Source: Orbilia blumenaviensis | Taxonomy: Eukaryota; Ascomycota; Orbiliomycetes; Orbiliales; Orbiliaceae | Assembly: GCA_036872755.1 (NCBI GenBank) | Contig: JAVHNS010000003.1 | Location: 2,604,001-2,668,000 of the forward strand | Reading direction: 5' to 3' | DNA: 64,000 bases | Shown: one piece after another, positions 11,085 to 24,500 of the stretch | Layout: the number at the start of each line of letters is the position of its first letter | How positions within the stretch are numbered: position 1 is the stretch's first letter | The notes under the pieces: generated by a model | Seen by the model: only the letters and a program-made list of their open reading frames with translations | What the model was told of the DNA's origin: nothing | The model's database searches: none | Position numbers and translations under genes: made by a program

Positions 11085-11999
11085 TAATTTAAAATTATTA
11101 TAAATATTAATTTTATAAATTATTATTTATATTTTTATTTATTTAAAATAATTATTTATAAAAGTAACAAAATAATTTTTATCTTTTTTAATTAAAAATA
11201 ATTTATTTAATAAGTTATTATAAATTTTTTCCTAAAATACTTTATATTTAAATTAAATATTATTATAATTAAAAAAAATTTTTTTAATTTATATATAAAT
11301 TTAATAAATGAACAAGTTTTTTTTTAAAAACTAATTTAATTTGAATTTTTTTATCAATTTTCACTAACTATAGTATAAAATATAATCAAATTCATTATAT
11401 TATTTTATAAAAAATTTAATGTTTTTATTTAATTTTATTTCAATTTTTAACTCAAATTTATTTTTTTTATGAAATATTAAATTTAAATTAAAAATATTAA
11501 ATTCTATATTAAACTTTTTATTTAATAAATATTTATTATTAAAAATACTAATTAATATAATTGTTAAATTAATATTAATAAACATTACCAAATTATTAAT
11601 TTTTTAATTAAAAATATAAATTTTTAAATTAATTTTTATTTTATAACTATATTTAACAAAAATATAAATAAAAAATAATTTTTTAAAAATTTTAAAATTT
11701 TAATAGTTTAATAATTTAAAATTTAATTAAATATTAATTATATTTATTTGAATAAACTACTTATTAATTATTTTAATTTTAATAAATTTAAACAATTATT
11801 TATATTTTTTTAAATTTAATTTAATTAATATATAAATATTAAAAATATTAAAATTAATAACTTATTAATTTATTATAAAAAGATTTCTAAATATTATATT
11901 TACTATATTTGCTTCAAATTTTATATAAATTTAAAAATTAATTTTAAATATTACTTTTTTATTAAATAAAAATTTAATTTAATTTTTAACAAAATCCTT

Positions 12000-12708
12000 T
12001 GCCCGACTGCTTTGCAGGAGGGTTAAAGTTGAACCAGCGCGAGACGCGATCCTACCCAGATCCGCAAAAAAATGTGTTGTTTTTGGCCGACTTAGAGAAA
12101 AAAATTTTTGATTTTTGCCATACAAATTTGTATAGGATTTTGCAAATCTTGACAGTCTTGGCACTAATTTTCAAGTCTTGACTAAGAAATTTTGAAAATT
12201 ACCTCTGACAAAAGTCTTCACCATTTTTGTATTTTTGAGTCTATAACTTTAGTATTTTAATATGATCTTCTTTAATCTTTTATTTAATTTTTTATAAGCA
12301 AACAAGTTTTTAACTACTATTTTTATATTTTTTTTATTTTTTTTAATTAAATCACTTTTAACAAAAATGTAATCACATAACCATTTTCGACATCAAAACT
12401 ATTTTTTATTTAATTTTTATTTAATTTTTATTTAATTTTATTTTAATTTAATTTAGTTTTTGCATGCAAAATGGTCACGTGACACATATAAAATGACATC
12501 ACAAAAGTTTAAAATTAAAATCAAAATTAAAATCAAAATTAAATAAAAATTAAATAAAAATTAAATAAAAAATAATTTTGACGTCGAAATAGTCACATAA
12601 TCACATACAAAAACCGCATCAAAATCATATCAATTATTATATTAGTTATTATTAATTTATAATCAAGATGCGGCAGTCGGGTTTGAGTGCTGCGCAGCAG
12701 CCTGCTAG
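12000..12708 (+). mobile_element. Helitron-like element Hel-4, complete and the best preserved
   Basis: 5' TGCCCGACTGC, then GCAGGAGGGTTAAAGTTGAACC; 3' GCGGCAGTCGGG, the hairpin GCTGCGCAGC, and CCTGCTAG followed by T. The interior has CATTTTCGACATCAAAAC, TTTGCATGCAAAATGGTCAC with GTGACACATA, and TTTTGACGTCGAAATAGTCA, the full set of palindrome-containing modules of the family. The 5' frame (about 60 codons, FAGGLKLNQRETRSYPDPQK near its start) is open but probably incidental. The paralogous empty site in copy B (around 33800) is one T shorter. Nested in copy A. Confidence 0.88.
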
Positions 12709-13485
12709 TTCTAATTTTTTATTATTAATAATTATATTTATTTTCTATTTATTCTTTTTTTTATTGTTCTGTTTATTTTGTTTTTTTTTTTAATTTTCAT
12801 TATTAGTTTTTTAATAAAATAGTTTTTAATTTAATAATTAAATTAATTACAATAATAACAACTAATATTATCATTAAGTTTATTCTAATTATTATAATTA
12901 TAATTATAATTATTTTCATTTTTCCTATTACTTTAATAAATTCTTTTTTTTTTATAATTATTACAATTTTTATTATTATTTTAATCTCTTCCCCTATTTC
13001 TATTATTTTCTCTATATTTTTATAAAGTTTTTTAATTTTCATTATTTATTTAATTTACCTAAACTATATTATTCTATTTTAATTAAAAATAAATTTATTT
13101 TTAAATACAAACTTTTATATAATCTTTTATATTTAATAAAAAATTAAATTTTAATTCTCTTACTAACAAGTATAAATACAATTAATAATAATTAACAATA
13201 TTAATTTTAATTTTATCAAATATTAATTTTTAATTATTTTCTTATCTATTTTATAAATAATATTGAATAATTTAATTTAAAATATTTTAAATTTTTCCAA
13301 CTATTTTATATATATATTTTTTTAGACACAATTTTATTTTATAAAAATTAATATAAAAATTAAAAACAATTATTAAATTCTTAATTAAAACAAAAATCTT
13401 TACTAAATCCTTTCATAAAATAAATATAATTATTAATTTAACGTAAATTTATTAAAAAACATTACTTATATAATAAATTAAAATA

Positions 13486-14557
13486 CTATTGAGGAAAGCC
13501 GTATATCTGCCCGATAGTCAGCCTCTGACAAACAGTTTACAAACAGTTTATCAATTACAGACATTTTTACAAATGTTTGCCACATATATAGGCTTCCCCA
13601 ATTATTATAAAATTAATCATATAACCAATTTTATAATCAAAATAACCATTTTTATAAAAATTTATATTTTATAACACAAAAAAGTTATATAATCCTTAAA
13701 TATTTTATTATTTAACTTATTAATTTTTTATTTTATTAAATATTTTTTATCTTACTATTTTAATGACTAAATAACTGCTAATTGTTTTATTATTAATTAT
13801 TTTATTAATTAATTATTAATTATTTTATTAATTAATTATTAATTATTTTAATAATTAATTGTTAATTATTTTATTAATTAACTACTAATCTTTTTAATAA
13901 TTACTAATCATTTTACTGCTAACTAACTAACTAATTACTAACTATTTTAATAACTAGTTATTAATTATTTTAATAATTAATTATTAACTATTTTACTACT
14001 AACCATTTTACTAATTAACTAATTACTAACTATTTTAATAACTAACTACTAACTATTCCAATAACTAATTACTAATTATTTTATTACTAACTATTTCACT
14101 AACTACTAACCATTTAAATTACTAATTACTAAACATTTCACTAGCTAATTACTAACTGTTTCACAAATTAATTAACTATTAACTATTTCACTAACTAACT
14201 ACTAATCATTTAAATTACTAATTATTAATTATTTAAATTATTAACTATTAAAAGTTTTATTAATTAATAAATATACAACACAAAATAAAATTAATAATTA
14301 TATAACCACTTTCAATATCAAAACATATAATTAATTAGATTAATTTAATTATTTAATAAAATTTTAAAATAAAAAAAAATCTAATTCTATTATCAACATT
14401 TATAATGATGTTTGTAATAATATTTATAATAATGTTTATATACTATTGACTATCAATGCTATTATGCTATTATATAAGTAATTGGCTAATTACTGACAAT
14501 CTGCCATTTCAAGAAGGTCTAGAGACTGTTGGTGGAAAATCCTAAATTCCTCAATAG
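13486..14557 (+). mobile_element. TIR element F-1 (1,072 bp), TA duplication
   Basis: It starts CTATTGAGGAAAGCCG and ends ATTCCTCAATAG, flanked by TA at 13484-13485 and 14558-14559. The empty site in copy B (near 34550) has one TA. The ends match F-2 (54912-55771) in inverted orientation. It carries a mutated minisatellite (about 13780-14245) of AACTAACTATT-type units, the RIP-converted form of the GGTTAGCAGTTAGCTA array in F-2. No transposase frame. Confidence 0.85.
13780..14245 (+). repeat. RIP-degraded minisatellite of F-1
   Basis: Runs of ATTAATTATTAATTATTTTA and ACTAACTACTAACTATTT units replace the AGCTAGCTAACTGCTAACCG units seen in F-2 on the other strand, consistent with C-to-T/G-to-A conversion. 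Confidence 0.7.
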
Positions 14558-15154
14558 TAATATCAATCTTTTTTTTATACTTTTTTTAATTAATATATTT
14601 TAAATTTAATTAAATATTAAAGTAATCTTAATTAAAATCTTGTTTTATTATAATAATCTTGATAAATATTTTTTTAGTTGTGTACAAAATAAATTTAAAT
14701 TTATTAATTAAAATTTACTATTAATTTTTTTTTTAAATTAGTTAGTTTTATTTAAATAGTTTTAAATTAAAAATTCATTTTCAAAAATTTTATTTTCTAA
14801 ATTTATTTTCATAAATTTTAATTTAATAATAATAATTTTTATGTAGGTGGATTTCTAAACTTTTTTTATTTTAATTAGTTTTAAATTAAAATTACAAAAA
14901 TTATTAAATAATTTAATATAATTTATAAATTTAAAAAACTAATTTTTTCAATTATAATAATTATTATTATTAAGGTATATATAAATGTTATATTTATAAT
15001 AAATAATAAATAAATATTTTTTAAAATTATTAAAATGAAATATTTTAATTAATTTAAAAATAAATAATAATTAAATAATAAAAATAAATTAATTAATAAA
15101 TTATTTAATAAATTTTTTATTATATAAATATATAATTATATTAAATTTATAATT

Positions 15155-15397
15155 TATTAAAATTAATAAAATTAAATAAAATATATCAAATAAAACTTAC
15201 TAAATTCAATAATATCCTTAATTAAAATTTATATACATAAATAAATTATATATAAAATAATCCATAAATTAATTATATAAAAAATAATTTAAACATATAA
15301 AAAGTCAAAATCATTTTAGCTGGTAAGTTATGTAAAAGATTAAAAAGGTCATATACAAGATAACTTGCCTAGTTACCCTGAACGTAGTATTCTGACA
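15155..15397 (-). repeat. LTR of copy A (right, presumed 5' LTR)
   Basis: 243 bp. The outward right end is intact (TAGTTACCCTGAACGTAGTA then TTCTGACA), whereas the inward left end reads TATTAAAATTAATAAAATTA where other copies have TGTCAGAATTGATGGGGTCA. Confidence 0.85.
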
Positions 15398-15785
15398 TTC
15401 CTTCATTTTACAAAAATATAATTTTTTATTTTTAATTAAAAAAATAAAAAAATTTTTTTTTATAGAATTAAAAAAAATAGATTAATATTATATATATAAA
15501 ATCAAATATTTTATAATTTAAGTTTTAAAATTTAGTTATAATATAAATTACAGTTATTTATATTTAATTTTATTTATATAAATATATAATACAATTATAA
15601 AAAATTTATATTTTCAAATATATAATTTTTTATATATAAATTTTTTTTAAATAGTTTTTTATATAATTTTATAAATAAATTTTATATAAAAATTTTTTAT
15701 TTAATTTTATTATATTTTTTATATACAAGAAAATCTAATATAAAAATCTTTTTTTTACAAGTTTTTTTTTTTAAAAAAAATATTA
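15398..15785. other. Decayed AT-rich flank between copy A and Hel-5
   Basis: It starts with the TTCCT duplication of copy A. The rest is A/T with homopolymer runs; no frame or terminal repeat recognised. Confidence 0.5.
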
Positions 15786-17453
15786 CTAGGAGGCTGCTGC
15801 GCAGCACTCAAACTCGACTGCCACATTCTAATCATATATATTAATAATAATTTAATATACTTTTTATCATAAGATAAAATTAATCATTATAAACAAAATC
15901 AAATTTCATTATATTAATATATATTATTATTATAGAATTAAATTAATTTACAATAACTAAAAATAATTAAAACACAAAAATTAAATAAATTATTATTAAT
16001 TATTATTAATCTACAATTATAATGGTTTTTATTTAATAATTTTCTTAAAAACTTTTGATGATTATTTTTCAAAATTTATAAATCTTTTATAATTTATTTT
16101 GTTATAATTATTAATTTAATTATAAATATTATTGAATATAAATATTATTTTTTGAAGTACTAATTATATATATATATTAATTTAATAATAAAGATTATTA
16201 CATATAAATATAAGTACTTAATTGAATTATAAATATTATTATTTTTATTATTTTTATTACAATAATTATATGATTATGATTGTGTTTATTATTTTGATTA
16301 TTTTTTTTTATTTAACTTTTATATATAAAAAAGGTTCTAAAATTTGTGAATTTTAATTATTATTAATTAAATATTTTATTATATTAAATATTATAATTCT
16401 TATATTCATCATGTTAATATTAATTTGATTTATATTATTATTATATTATTATTATATAATTATTATATTGTCATTATATTATATAATTATTACTTTATTC
16501 TATATTTATAATATTATTATATAATTATTATAGTTTTTTTAAATCATTAATTTATAATTTAATTCTTATAAATATATGATTAATATTAAAACATCAAAAT
16601 TATAAATTAATATTAATTAATAAAATAATTAATATATAATAATTGAATAATAATTAATATAGTAATTAATATTAAAATTAATATATATACTTAATACAAT
16701 TATTATTAGAATTATTAGTGAAATTATTTTAATTAATTTTGTTTTTATTATATAATTATATATATAAAAATATAATTTAATTTAATTTAATTAATTAATT
16801 AAAAAATAAAAATAAAAATAAAAATAAAAATAAAAATAAAAATAAAAATAAAATAAATATAAAAATAAAAATAAAACAAATTAAAACAAATTAAAATAAA
16901 TTAAAAGGAATTAACATAAATTAAAATAAATTAAAATAAATTAAAAAAGAATTTTTGAATTTTGAAGTCATTTTTCTATGTGTCACGTGACCATTTTGCA
17001 TGCAAAAACTAAATTAAATTAAATTAAATTAAAGAAAAATTAAATAAAAAATAGTTTTGACGTCGAAAATTGTCACATTTTTGCTAAAAGTGAGTTAATA
17101 AAAAAAAAATAAATAAAAAAAAATAAAAGAGTTATAAGAGTATCCGCTCTTGAAAGGCTAGATAAACAGTTAAAAAAGATTATATTAAAATATTAAAGAT
17201 TTAGACTTAAATAAAAATAGTAAAAACTTTTGTTAAAATCAATTTTTAAAATTTCTTAGTAATTTTTTGCCAAGACTTAAAAATAATGCCAAGACCCGCC
17301 AAAATTGCAAAAATGCCATATAAATTTATATGGTAAAATTTTTTAAAAAAATCTTTAAGTCAGCCAAAAACAACATATTTTTTGGTAGATTTAGTATGGA
17401 TCGCGCTTTACGCTGGTTCAACTCTAACCCTCCTGCATAAATGTAGTCGGGCA
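15785..17453 (-). mobile_element. Helitron-like element Hel-5, long form (~1.67 kb)
   Basis: On the plus strand it starts with CTAGGAGGCTGCTGCGCAGC and GACTGCCACATT and ends with CTCCTGCATAAATGTAGTCG/GGCA. The conserved interior is present at 16960-17100 (GTCACGTGACCATTTTGCAT and TTTTGACGTCGAAAATTGTC). The extra length is an AT-rich block at about 15850-16790, probably a decayed insertion or expanded repeat, plus an (AAAAAT)n tract at 16800-16870. Confidence 0.8.
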
Positions 17454-17682
17454 TTATAAATAATTATATTAAGTATATGAAATATATGAAATATAGATTT
17501 ATTTTTATAAATTATTTTTTATACTAAAATAATTTTTATTATAAATATTTAATAAAAAAAAAATTATATTAAAAAAAAAAAAAATTAATTATATTATATT
17601 AATAATATAAAATTTTAAAATAAACACTATATTATAGAAATAATATTTTTAATATATGTAATATTTTCAAGATATTACATAT
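17454..17682. other. AT-rich spacer between two Hel copies
   Basis: Nothing recognised; too short and too A/T-rich to assign. Confidence 0.5.
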
Positions 17683-18020
17683 TGCCCGACTGCGTTGCAG
17701 GAGGGTTAAAGTTGAACCAGCATACAAAGGCGTGATCCATATTAAATCTGGCAAAAAATGTGTTGTTTTTGGTTGACTTAGAGAAAAAATTTTTTTTTCT
17801 TATATAAATTTGTATGAAATTTTGAAAGTCTTAGTAAAAAAACCGGTTTTAATATTTTTGTAATTTTGTTAAAAGTGGGATTAGGTTTGCTGATTTTATT
17901 TATAAAATTTTAATTTTTAGAGATTTATAAGAGAATATGTGCTATTATTACTTTTGTATGCAACTCAATTTAATACTGAAGTCTGAAAATGTCGCAGTCG
18001 GGTTGAGTGCAGCCTCCTAG
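17683..18020 (+). mobile_element. Helitron-like element Hel-6, short form with a deleted 3' hairpin
   Basis: The 5' TGCCCGACTGCGTTGCAGGA and 3' GTCGCAGTCGGGTTGAGTGC then AGCCTCCTAG are present. The self-complementary GCTGCGCAGC is collapsed: eight bases (TGCGCAGC) are missing, so no 3' stem-loop can form. Length is about 337 bp. Confidence 0.82.
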
Positions 18021-20076
18021 TTTAAATATTTTATATATTTAATTTTATAAATAATTTATAATTTATATACTTATATATATAAAAATCTTTAAATAATAAT
18101 AATTTTAAATTTTTTTTTAAATTTTATCAATTAATTTATTAATATTTAATATATTTTATTTGTTATTTTTACCTATTAAATTTAATATATTTTTATTAAA
18201 AATTATATTATTTAATATCTTTATATTTAATTTAATTTATTTTAAAAAAATAATTTAAATATTTTAAATTAAGAATACGATTAGTTAAAGAATGTTAGGT
18301 TGTTTTAGGAATTTCCTATTTGGGAAATACCAGGGACAGGTGTAATATTATTTAATTATTAAAGTAATAATTAAAATAAATAAAGAATACTTAAGATGAA
18401 TTATTATTAATAAAAATAATTAATAGTATAATAAAAAAAATATTAATCAAAATATTTAAATAAATTTTAAATGATGTAAATAAAAAATATTATTAAATTT
18501 GTTAATTTAAATTAAAATTTTTTTTTGTTTAAAAAAAAGATTAAATAATAATTATATTCTATTTATTATTAAATACATTAAGAAATGTAAAATTATTTAT
18601 AAATAATTTAAAATAATTAAATTATCAATGTTGTAAGGATATAAATATTTATTTAGGATTATATATTTATAAAAATAAATATTTATAAAAAAGATTTATA
18701 AATATAAAAATTAATTAAATAAAAATATATATATTTTTTATAAGTTAAAAATTTATAAAATAATGTTTTCAACCATGCTGCGAGATTCCCTGACAATGTA
18801 AAACACTAACCGTGTTAAGATTAAGTAATTCCCTTTGTCAACCCCCTATTACCCCTAAGGTTTCTATCTTCTTTCCATAAATTTATTCTTTTTTATATTA
18901 TCAAAATTTTATTCAAAACCAAAAAAGGACCCTGTAAATTTATCGAAAATAACACTAAACTGATGTTGTGATGTTAATTCAGAAAGAAAAAAAAGAATTC
19001 AATTAACATTAAAAGCATTAAAAAACAAAACTATAACATTTATTAAACATATTATAGAAAAATATAGTATTAATGTTAAAGTATTGATTTATTAAGCGTA
19101 TTATTTAAAATAATCATTAATTTCACCCCTACAAACAACTATTTACTTAAGTTACAAAAATAATATTAATAATATATATTAAAAACCTTTAAAAATCCAG
19201 ATTCTCAAACTACAATATCCTTCAAATTATAATAAAAAAAATAATAAACAAATTATTAAAAAAAAATTAAATTTATTAATTTTTAAAATATTATCTTTAA
19301 TTAGTTATAATCTAAAATCACTTATTAAAATCTAAATATAAAAAAATAAACAAGATTAACAATATACTAAATTAATTTTATTTTTATAAAATAATAATTA
19401 AAAAACATAAAATTTTATCTAAAAACATATAAAATATAAATAAAAAAAAATTATAAGTAATTTTAAAAAATTTAAAATTATTATTATATTTTCCAAAAAC
19501 CAAAAATTCTATATTTATAATATTAATAAAAAAAGTATAATTATAATCAAATATATATTAATAATAAAAGAATTATGTCCCCTACTAATTATTTACATTA
19601 ACAAAATTCATATTCTTAATTAATATTATAATTATAAAAAAAAAAAAATAATTCTAAAATATGAACACTAAAAATATTATAAATCAATATCTTATTATAA
19701 TTTAACTAAAAAATTATTTTCAACTAACAACTATTCAAATTACTAAAAATTTAAAACATTTTTTAATCTTTAATAATTATAAATTCTATATTATTACAAA
19801 TTCTATATTATTACAAATTTTATTAATTTTTATTAAAATAATAAAATTATACTTTTTTGTTTTTTACTATATTTTATTTATTATTTTTAACCTCTTAATA
19901 TTAAATTATTTAATTATTATACTACTATTTATAAACAAAAAATAAACTAATTTTTGAAATTTAAAAATATAATAATTAAAAAATTAGAATTTAAAAAATT
20001 TATTAATATAACTTATATTAAAATATTTATAAAGTATTATATTATTAAAAAATAAAAAAAATATTAAATTTAAATT
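18021..20076. other. Decayed AT-rich region with two less-mutated islands
   Basis: No gene or complete element recognised. Island 1 (18293-18350) starts TGTTAGGTTG and contains an ATTTCC/GGAAAT stem. Island 2 (18770-18970) retains C-rich runs such as CAACCCCCTATTACCCCTAA. A TG...CA pair at 18293 and 18795 (TGTTAGG / CCTGACA, near-inverse complements) could bound a ~503-bp solo LTR, but no 5-bp duplication is visible. Confidence 0.4.
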
Positions 20077-20319
20077 TGTCAGAATTGATGGGGTCAAGTA
20101 AAGTATATTAAATAAAGTCTGCTGAGTCCAATAATATTCTCAATTAGGATTTATATATATAAATAGGTTATATATAAGGTAATCTATAAGTTAATTATAT
20201 AAAAAATAATTTAAATATATAAAAGGTTAAAATTACTCCAATTAGTAAATTATATAAAAAATTAAAAAAATCATATATAAAATAATTTATTTAATTATTT
20301 TAAATATAATATTTTAATA
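20077..20319 (-). repeat. LTR of copy B (left)
   Basis: 243 bp. The outward left half is intact (TGTCAGAATTGATGGGGTCA), the inward right half is converted (TTTAAATATAATATTTTAATA in place of the CCTGAACGTAGTATTCTGACA type). Confidence 0.85.
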
Positions 20320-21211
20320 TTTTTATTAAATTTCATAATTATTATTACAACTTCTTTTTAAAAAAAATTTTTTCTTTATATAATTATAATTATATTTATT
20401 TATTATATTAATAAAATTAATATAACATAAATAGTAAATTTAATAAATATATTATATTTTATATTTTAAATAATATTTTAAATTATAAAATATATAAGAA
20501 AAATATATAAAAATATATAATTTAATATAAAGTAATTATAAATAATTAAGATTTATATTAAATTATATAAGTTAAAATTAAAATATAAATAAAAATATAT
20601 ATATAATATAATTAAATTATTATAAATAATTATATTATTAAATAAAAATATTATATTTTATTAAAAATTTTAATTAAATTATAAAACCATTTTTATAAAT
20701 GGAAATTGCTTAATTTAAAAAATATATATATATAAATTATAATAAATATAAATTTATTATAATTAAATATTTTTAATATTTAATTTTTATTAAAAATTTA
20801 ATTAAAAAGTTGATGAAATTTTTAATAAATATAACCCTTTTAATATTTAAAGTTTTTTTTATATAAAATTTTGTAATTATATAATATTTAATATTTATAT
20901 ATTTTATTTAATTATATTGTTTAAAATTAATTATAAATTATTAAATAATTATATAATTAAAATAAAATAATAATAATATAAATAGTTTAATTTTATAATT
21001 TTTATTAATTATTTTAATTAAACTATATTTTTAATTATTTTTATTATAATTATATATTTAATATATTATATATTATTAATTATTATAATTTATTTTTTAA
21101 ATTTTTAAATTATTAGATTTTAATTATAAAATTATAAATAATTTTTAATTAATTTTTTATTATTTATATTATCAATTAAATTAAAATTTAAATATTTTTT
21201 TAATAATTTTT

Positions 21212-21540
21212 TGTAAGGTTATATGTGCAAAAATATATATGTTACGATGGTTGAAAATATAATTTTAATTATAATTATAAATTAAAAGACAAGAAATTAT
21301 ATATATAATTATTATTTATATTTATATACTAAAAAATATACATATCACAATATTAAACCACAACTCTCTATTACTTTCAAATTAAAAAAACTAAACTAAT
21401 ATTAATTTAAAAACCAAAATTATTTAAATAAATTTTTAAATAAATTACTATATATTCATATTATCTAAATTAAATAATTTTAATTATTATATTAATTTTA
21501 TTATATTTTATATATTATTATGTAAATATATGATTTAATA
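21212..21540 (+). repeat. 5' LTR of the LTR-2 element
   Basis: It begins TGTAAGGTTATATGTGC with G/C preserved for about 55 bp, then becomes fully converted, ending AATATATGATTTAATA where the 3' LTR has GGTGCGCGGCCTGACA. Confidence 0.85.
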
Positions 21541-24500
21541 CTATCTTTTTCTAATAATTTTTAAAATTTATTTATTAAAAATTAAATAAAACCTTATTAC
21601 TACAACCTATATTAAAGTTATAATTTTTTTACATAATTTAAAAAATATTTTAAAAAACCAATCCTAAATTCTAATTTACTAATATTATTATATTATTATA
21701 ATTTTATACAAATATTTTAAAAATTTTAAATTTAACTATTAAATTTAAATATATAAAAATAATATATAATAAAAATAATATATTAATTATAAACTTAAAA
21801 TAAAATTTTATATATATTAAAAATTTTATTTATATATTATAATTTTACAAAAAATTATATATTATAAAATTATATAAAAGATTTTAAATTTATTTTACAA
21901 CAACTTATAATACATTATATTTTAAAAATTTTTAATATAATATAAATAATTAATTATATAAAATTAAATTTATTATATTATATATTAATTTATAAATTTA
22001 TATTATTATAAAACTTATATTTTATAAATTACAACTTTCAATAATTATATTTTACAATTTATAATTTTAAAATTTATATTTTATAATTTATAATATAAAA
22101 ATATAATTATAAATTATATAAATCTTAATTTTCAAAATTTTAAAAAAAATTAAAATTTAATATATAATATTATATTTTATATTTTTTTATTTTTTTCTTC
22201 TTCTTTTTATTTCAAAATTTTTTAATAAATAATTTTTTTAAATTAATAATTTTAAAATATTTTAAAATTTTTAAATTAATAATTTATAATTTTTTTTTCT
22301 TTATTTTATTTTATTTTATAAAATATATATTAATTTTTTTTTATTTTGTTTTATTTTTTCTTATTTAAAAAAATAATTAATTAATTTAGTATATATATTA
22401 TTAATATTATAAAAATAATTTATATTAATTTTAATTTTTTATTATATATTATATATAATTAATATTAAATTATAAATTTTATTTATTATTTTTTTTTAAT
22501 AATTATAATGTTTATTTTTATTATTAAAAAAGATAATTTAATATAATTTAATTTTATTAATTTAAAAATATAAATTTTATAATTATTAGTTTTATTATTT
22601 AATTTGTTATAATTTATAAAATTATTTTATTTATTTAATTATTTTGATTATAAAAATTTTTATTAATATAATAATTTATTATAATTAATAAAAAATTAAT
22701 TTTTTTAAAATTATTTTAATTATTATAAATATTATATTAAATTATTTTAATAATATTTTTGATTTTAATATTTTTTTATAATAAATTATAATTTTAAAAT
22801 ATTTACTATTTTAAAAAATTTTTTTTATAATTTTTAAATTAAATTTTTTAATTTTATATATTATTATATTAAAAAATATATTAAATTTTTTTATTTTTTA
22901 TAATTATAAAATTAAAAATTTTTTAATAATTATTAAAAATAATAAAAAAAATAATAGTAAAAATAATACTACAAAAAATAACAATAAAAATAATAATAAA
23001 AAAAATAAAAATAATAAAACTCCTCCCTTTATAAATAATAATAATATAAAAGATAAAGAAGATAATAAAATTAATAAAAATAATAAAAAAAATAATAAAA
23101 ATATTAATAATAATAAAAAATTTATTTTTTATTATTATAAAAAACCTGTAAATTACTATAATTTTTATTAAAAATCAAAAAAAAAAAAAAATAAAAATAA
23201 AAAAACCCATAAATATAAAATCTCCAAAAAAAAAAATCATTTTATTTAATTATATTTTAAATAAATTTTCTATATATTACTATATTTGTTTTCATTAATT
23301 TTTTTTTAATTTTCTATAAGAATTTTTATTTTTTTAAATTTATTTTATTTTTAATAATTTTATTAAATTAATTTATTATAATTTTAAAATTTTAATAATA
23401 ATTTTAAATTTTTCTATAAATCATTACAATTTATAAAATTTTTTAAAATATTTTTTTAAAATTTTTAATTTTAATTTTAATATATAATAAATATTTTTTA
23501 AATTTTTATAATATGTTTATTAATAATTAATTTTTTTATTTAATTAAATAATATTTTATCTTAATATAATTTTATATATCCTTTTTAAAATTATTTTTTA
23601 TTAATATTTTTTTTATTTTATTTTATTTTTTTTTTTTATTTTAATATATTACAATTCAAAAAGTATTAAATAAATTTTATTTATAATATATAATTTTAAA
23701 AATAATATATAAAAAATATTATATTATTTTATCTTTTTAAATAATATTAATTTATAAATATATATTTCAATATAAATTATAATTTTATATAAATTTAAAA
23801 ATCTAATTTTAAATTTTACAAAAAATTATTTAATATTTATATTTTTATTAAAAAACATAACTTTTTATTTAATTTTATATTTTAATATTCTATTTTATTT
23901 TAAATTATTATATTTAATTTAATTATTTTAAACCTATTTTATTTTTAATTTATAAGTTTAATATAATAATTTTAATTTTTTAATACATTTCTCTATAACT
24001 AACACCTTATTTCTTATAAAATAATTTATTTTAAATTATAAATAATAATTATATTTAATAAAAAATAAGATTATTTTAATTATCACTTAATAAATATTAT
24101 TATATATAAATATTATAAACAAAAATAAATTAACTTAATTATTCTATTTATAATTACAATAATTTTTTATCAATTATTTTAAAATCTAATTAACTTTTTT
24201 TATTTAACTATTTATTTTAAAATAAAACATAATAAATTATTTTTTTATAATATTTATTATTTTATAAAAATTTATAATAAATTTAAAAATAAAAACTTAT
24301 TTTTAATTAAATATAAAGTTATTTAAAAAATTATTATAAATTAAATATTTCATATAAACTTATACTAATTTTTCTACTTATAATTTACTACAAAATAATA
24401 TAAAATATACAAACTTAATTAACTTATTTATTACTACTTAAATTATATTAAATTCTAAATTTACATCTTTTAATATAAGATTTTATAATAAAAATAATTT

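Larger units (their letters stand above)
5528..15397 (-). mobile_element. LTR-1 retrotransposon copy A, full length with four nested insertions
   Basis: LTRs in the same orientation bound the element at 5528-5751 and 15155-15397. TTCCT at 5523-5527 is repeated at 15398-15402, a perfect 5-bp target duplication. Subtracting E-1, Hel-3, Hel-4 and F-1 leaves about 6.23 kb, the same as copy E (44394-51881) after its insertion is removed. The internal region is saturated with RIP-type changes and no gag/pol domain can be read. The size, short LTRs and 5-bp duplication fit a Ty1/copia-type element, but the superfamily is not proven. The strand is assigned by treating the TGTCAGAATACTACG end as 5' and is provisional. 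Confidence 0.85.

Noticed and set aside
18293..18795. Solo LTR with TGTTAGG...CCTGACA ends
   Set aside because: The ends are plausible inverse complements but the flanking five bases (AAGAA and ATGTA) do not match and no second copy exists in the window, so it is not called as a feature of its own.
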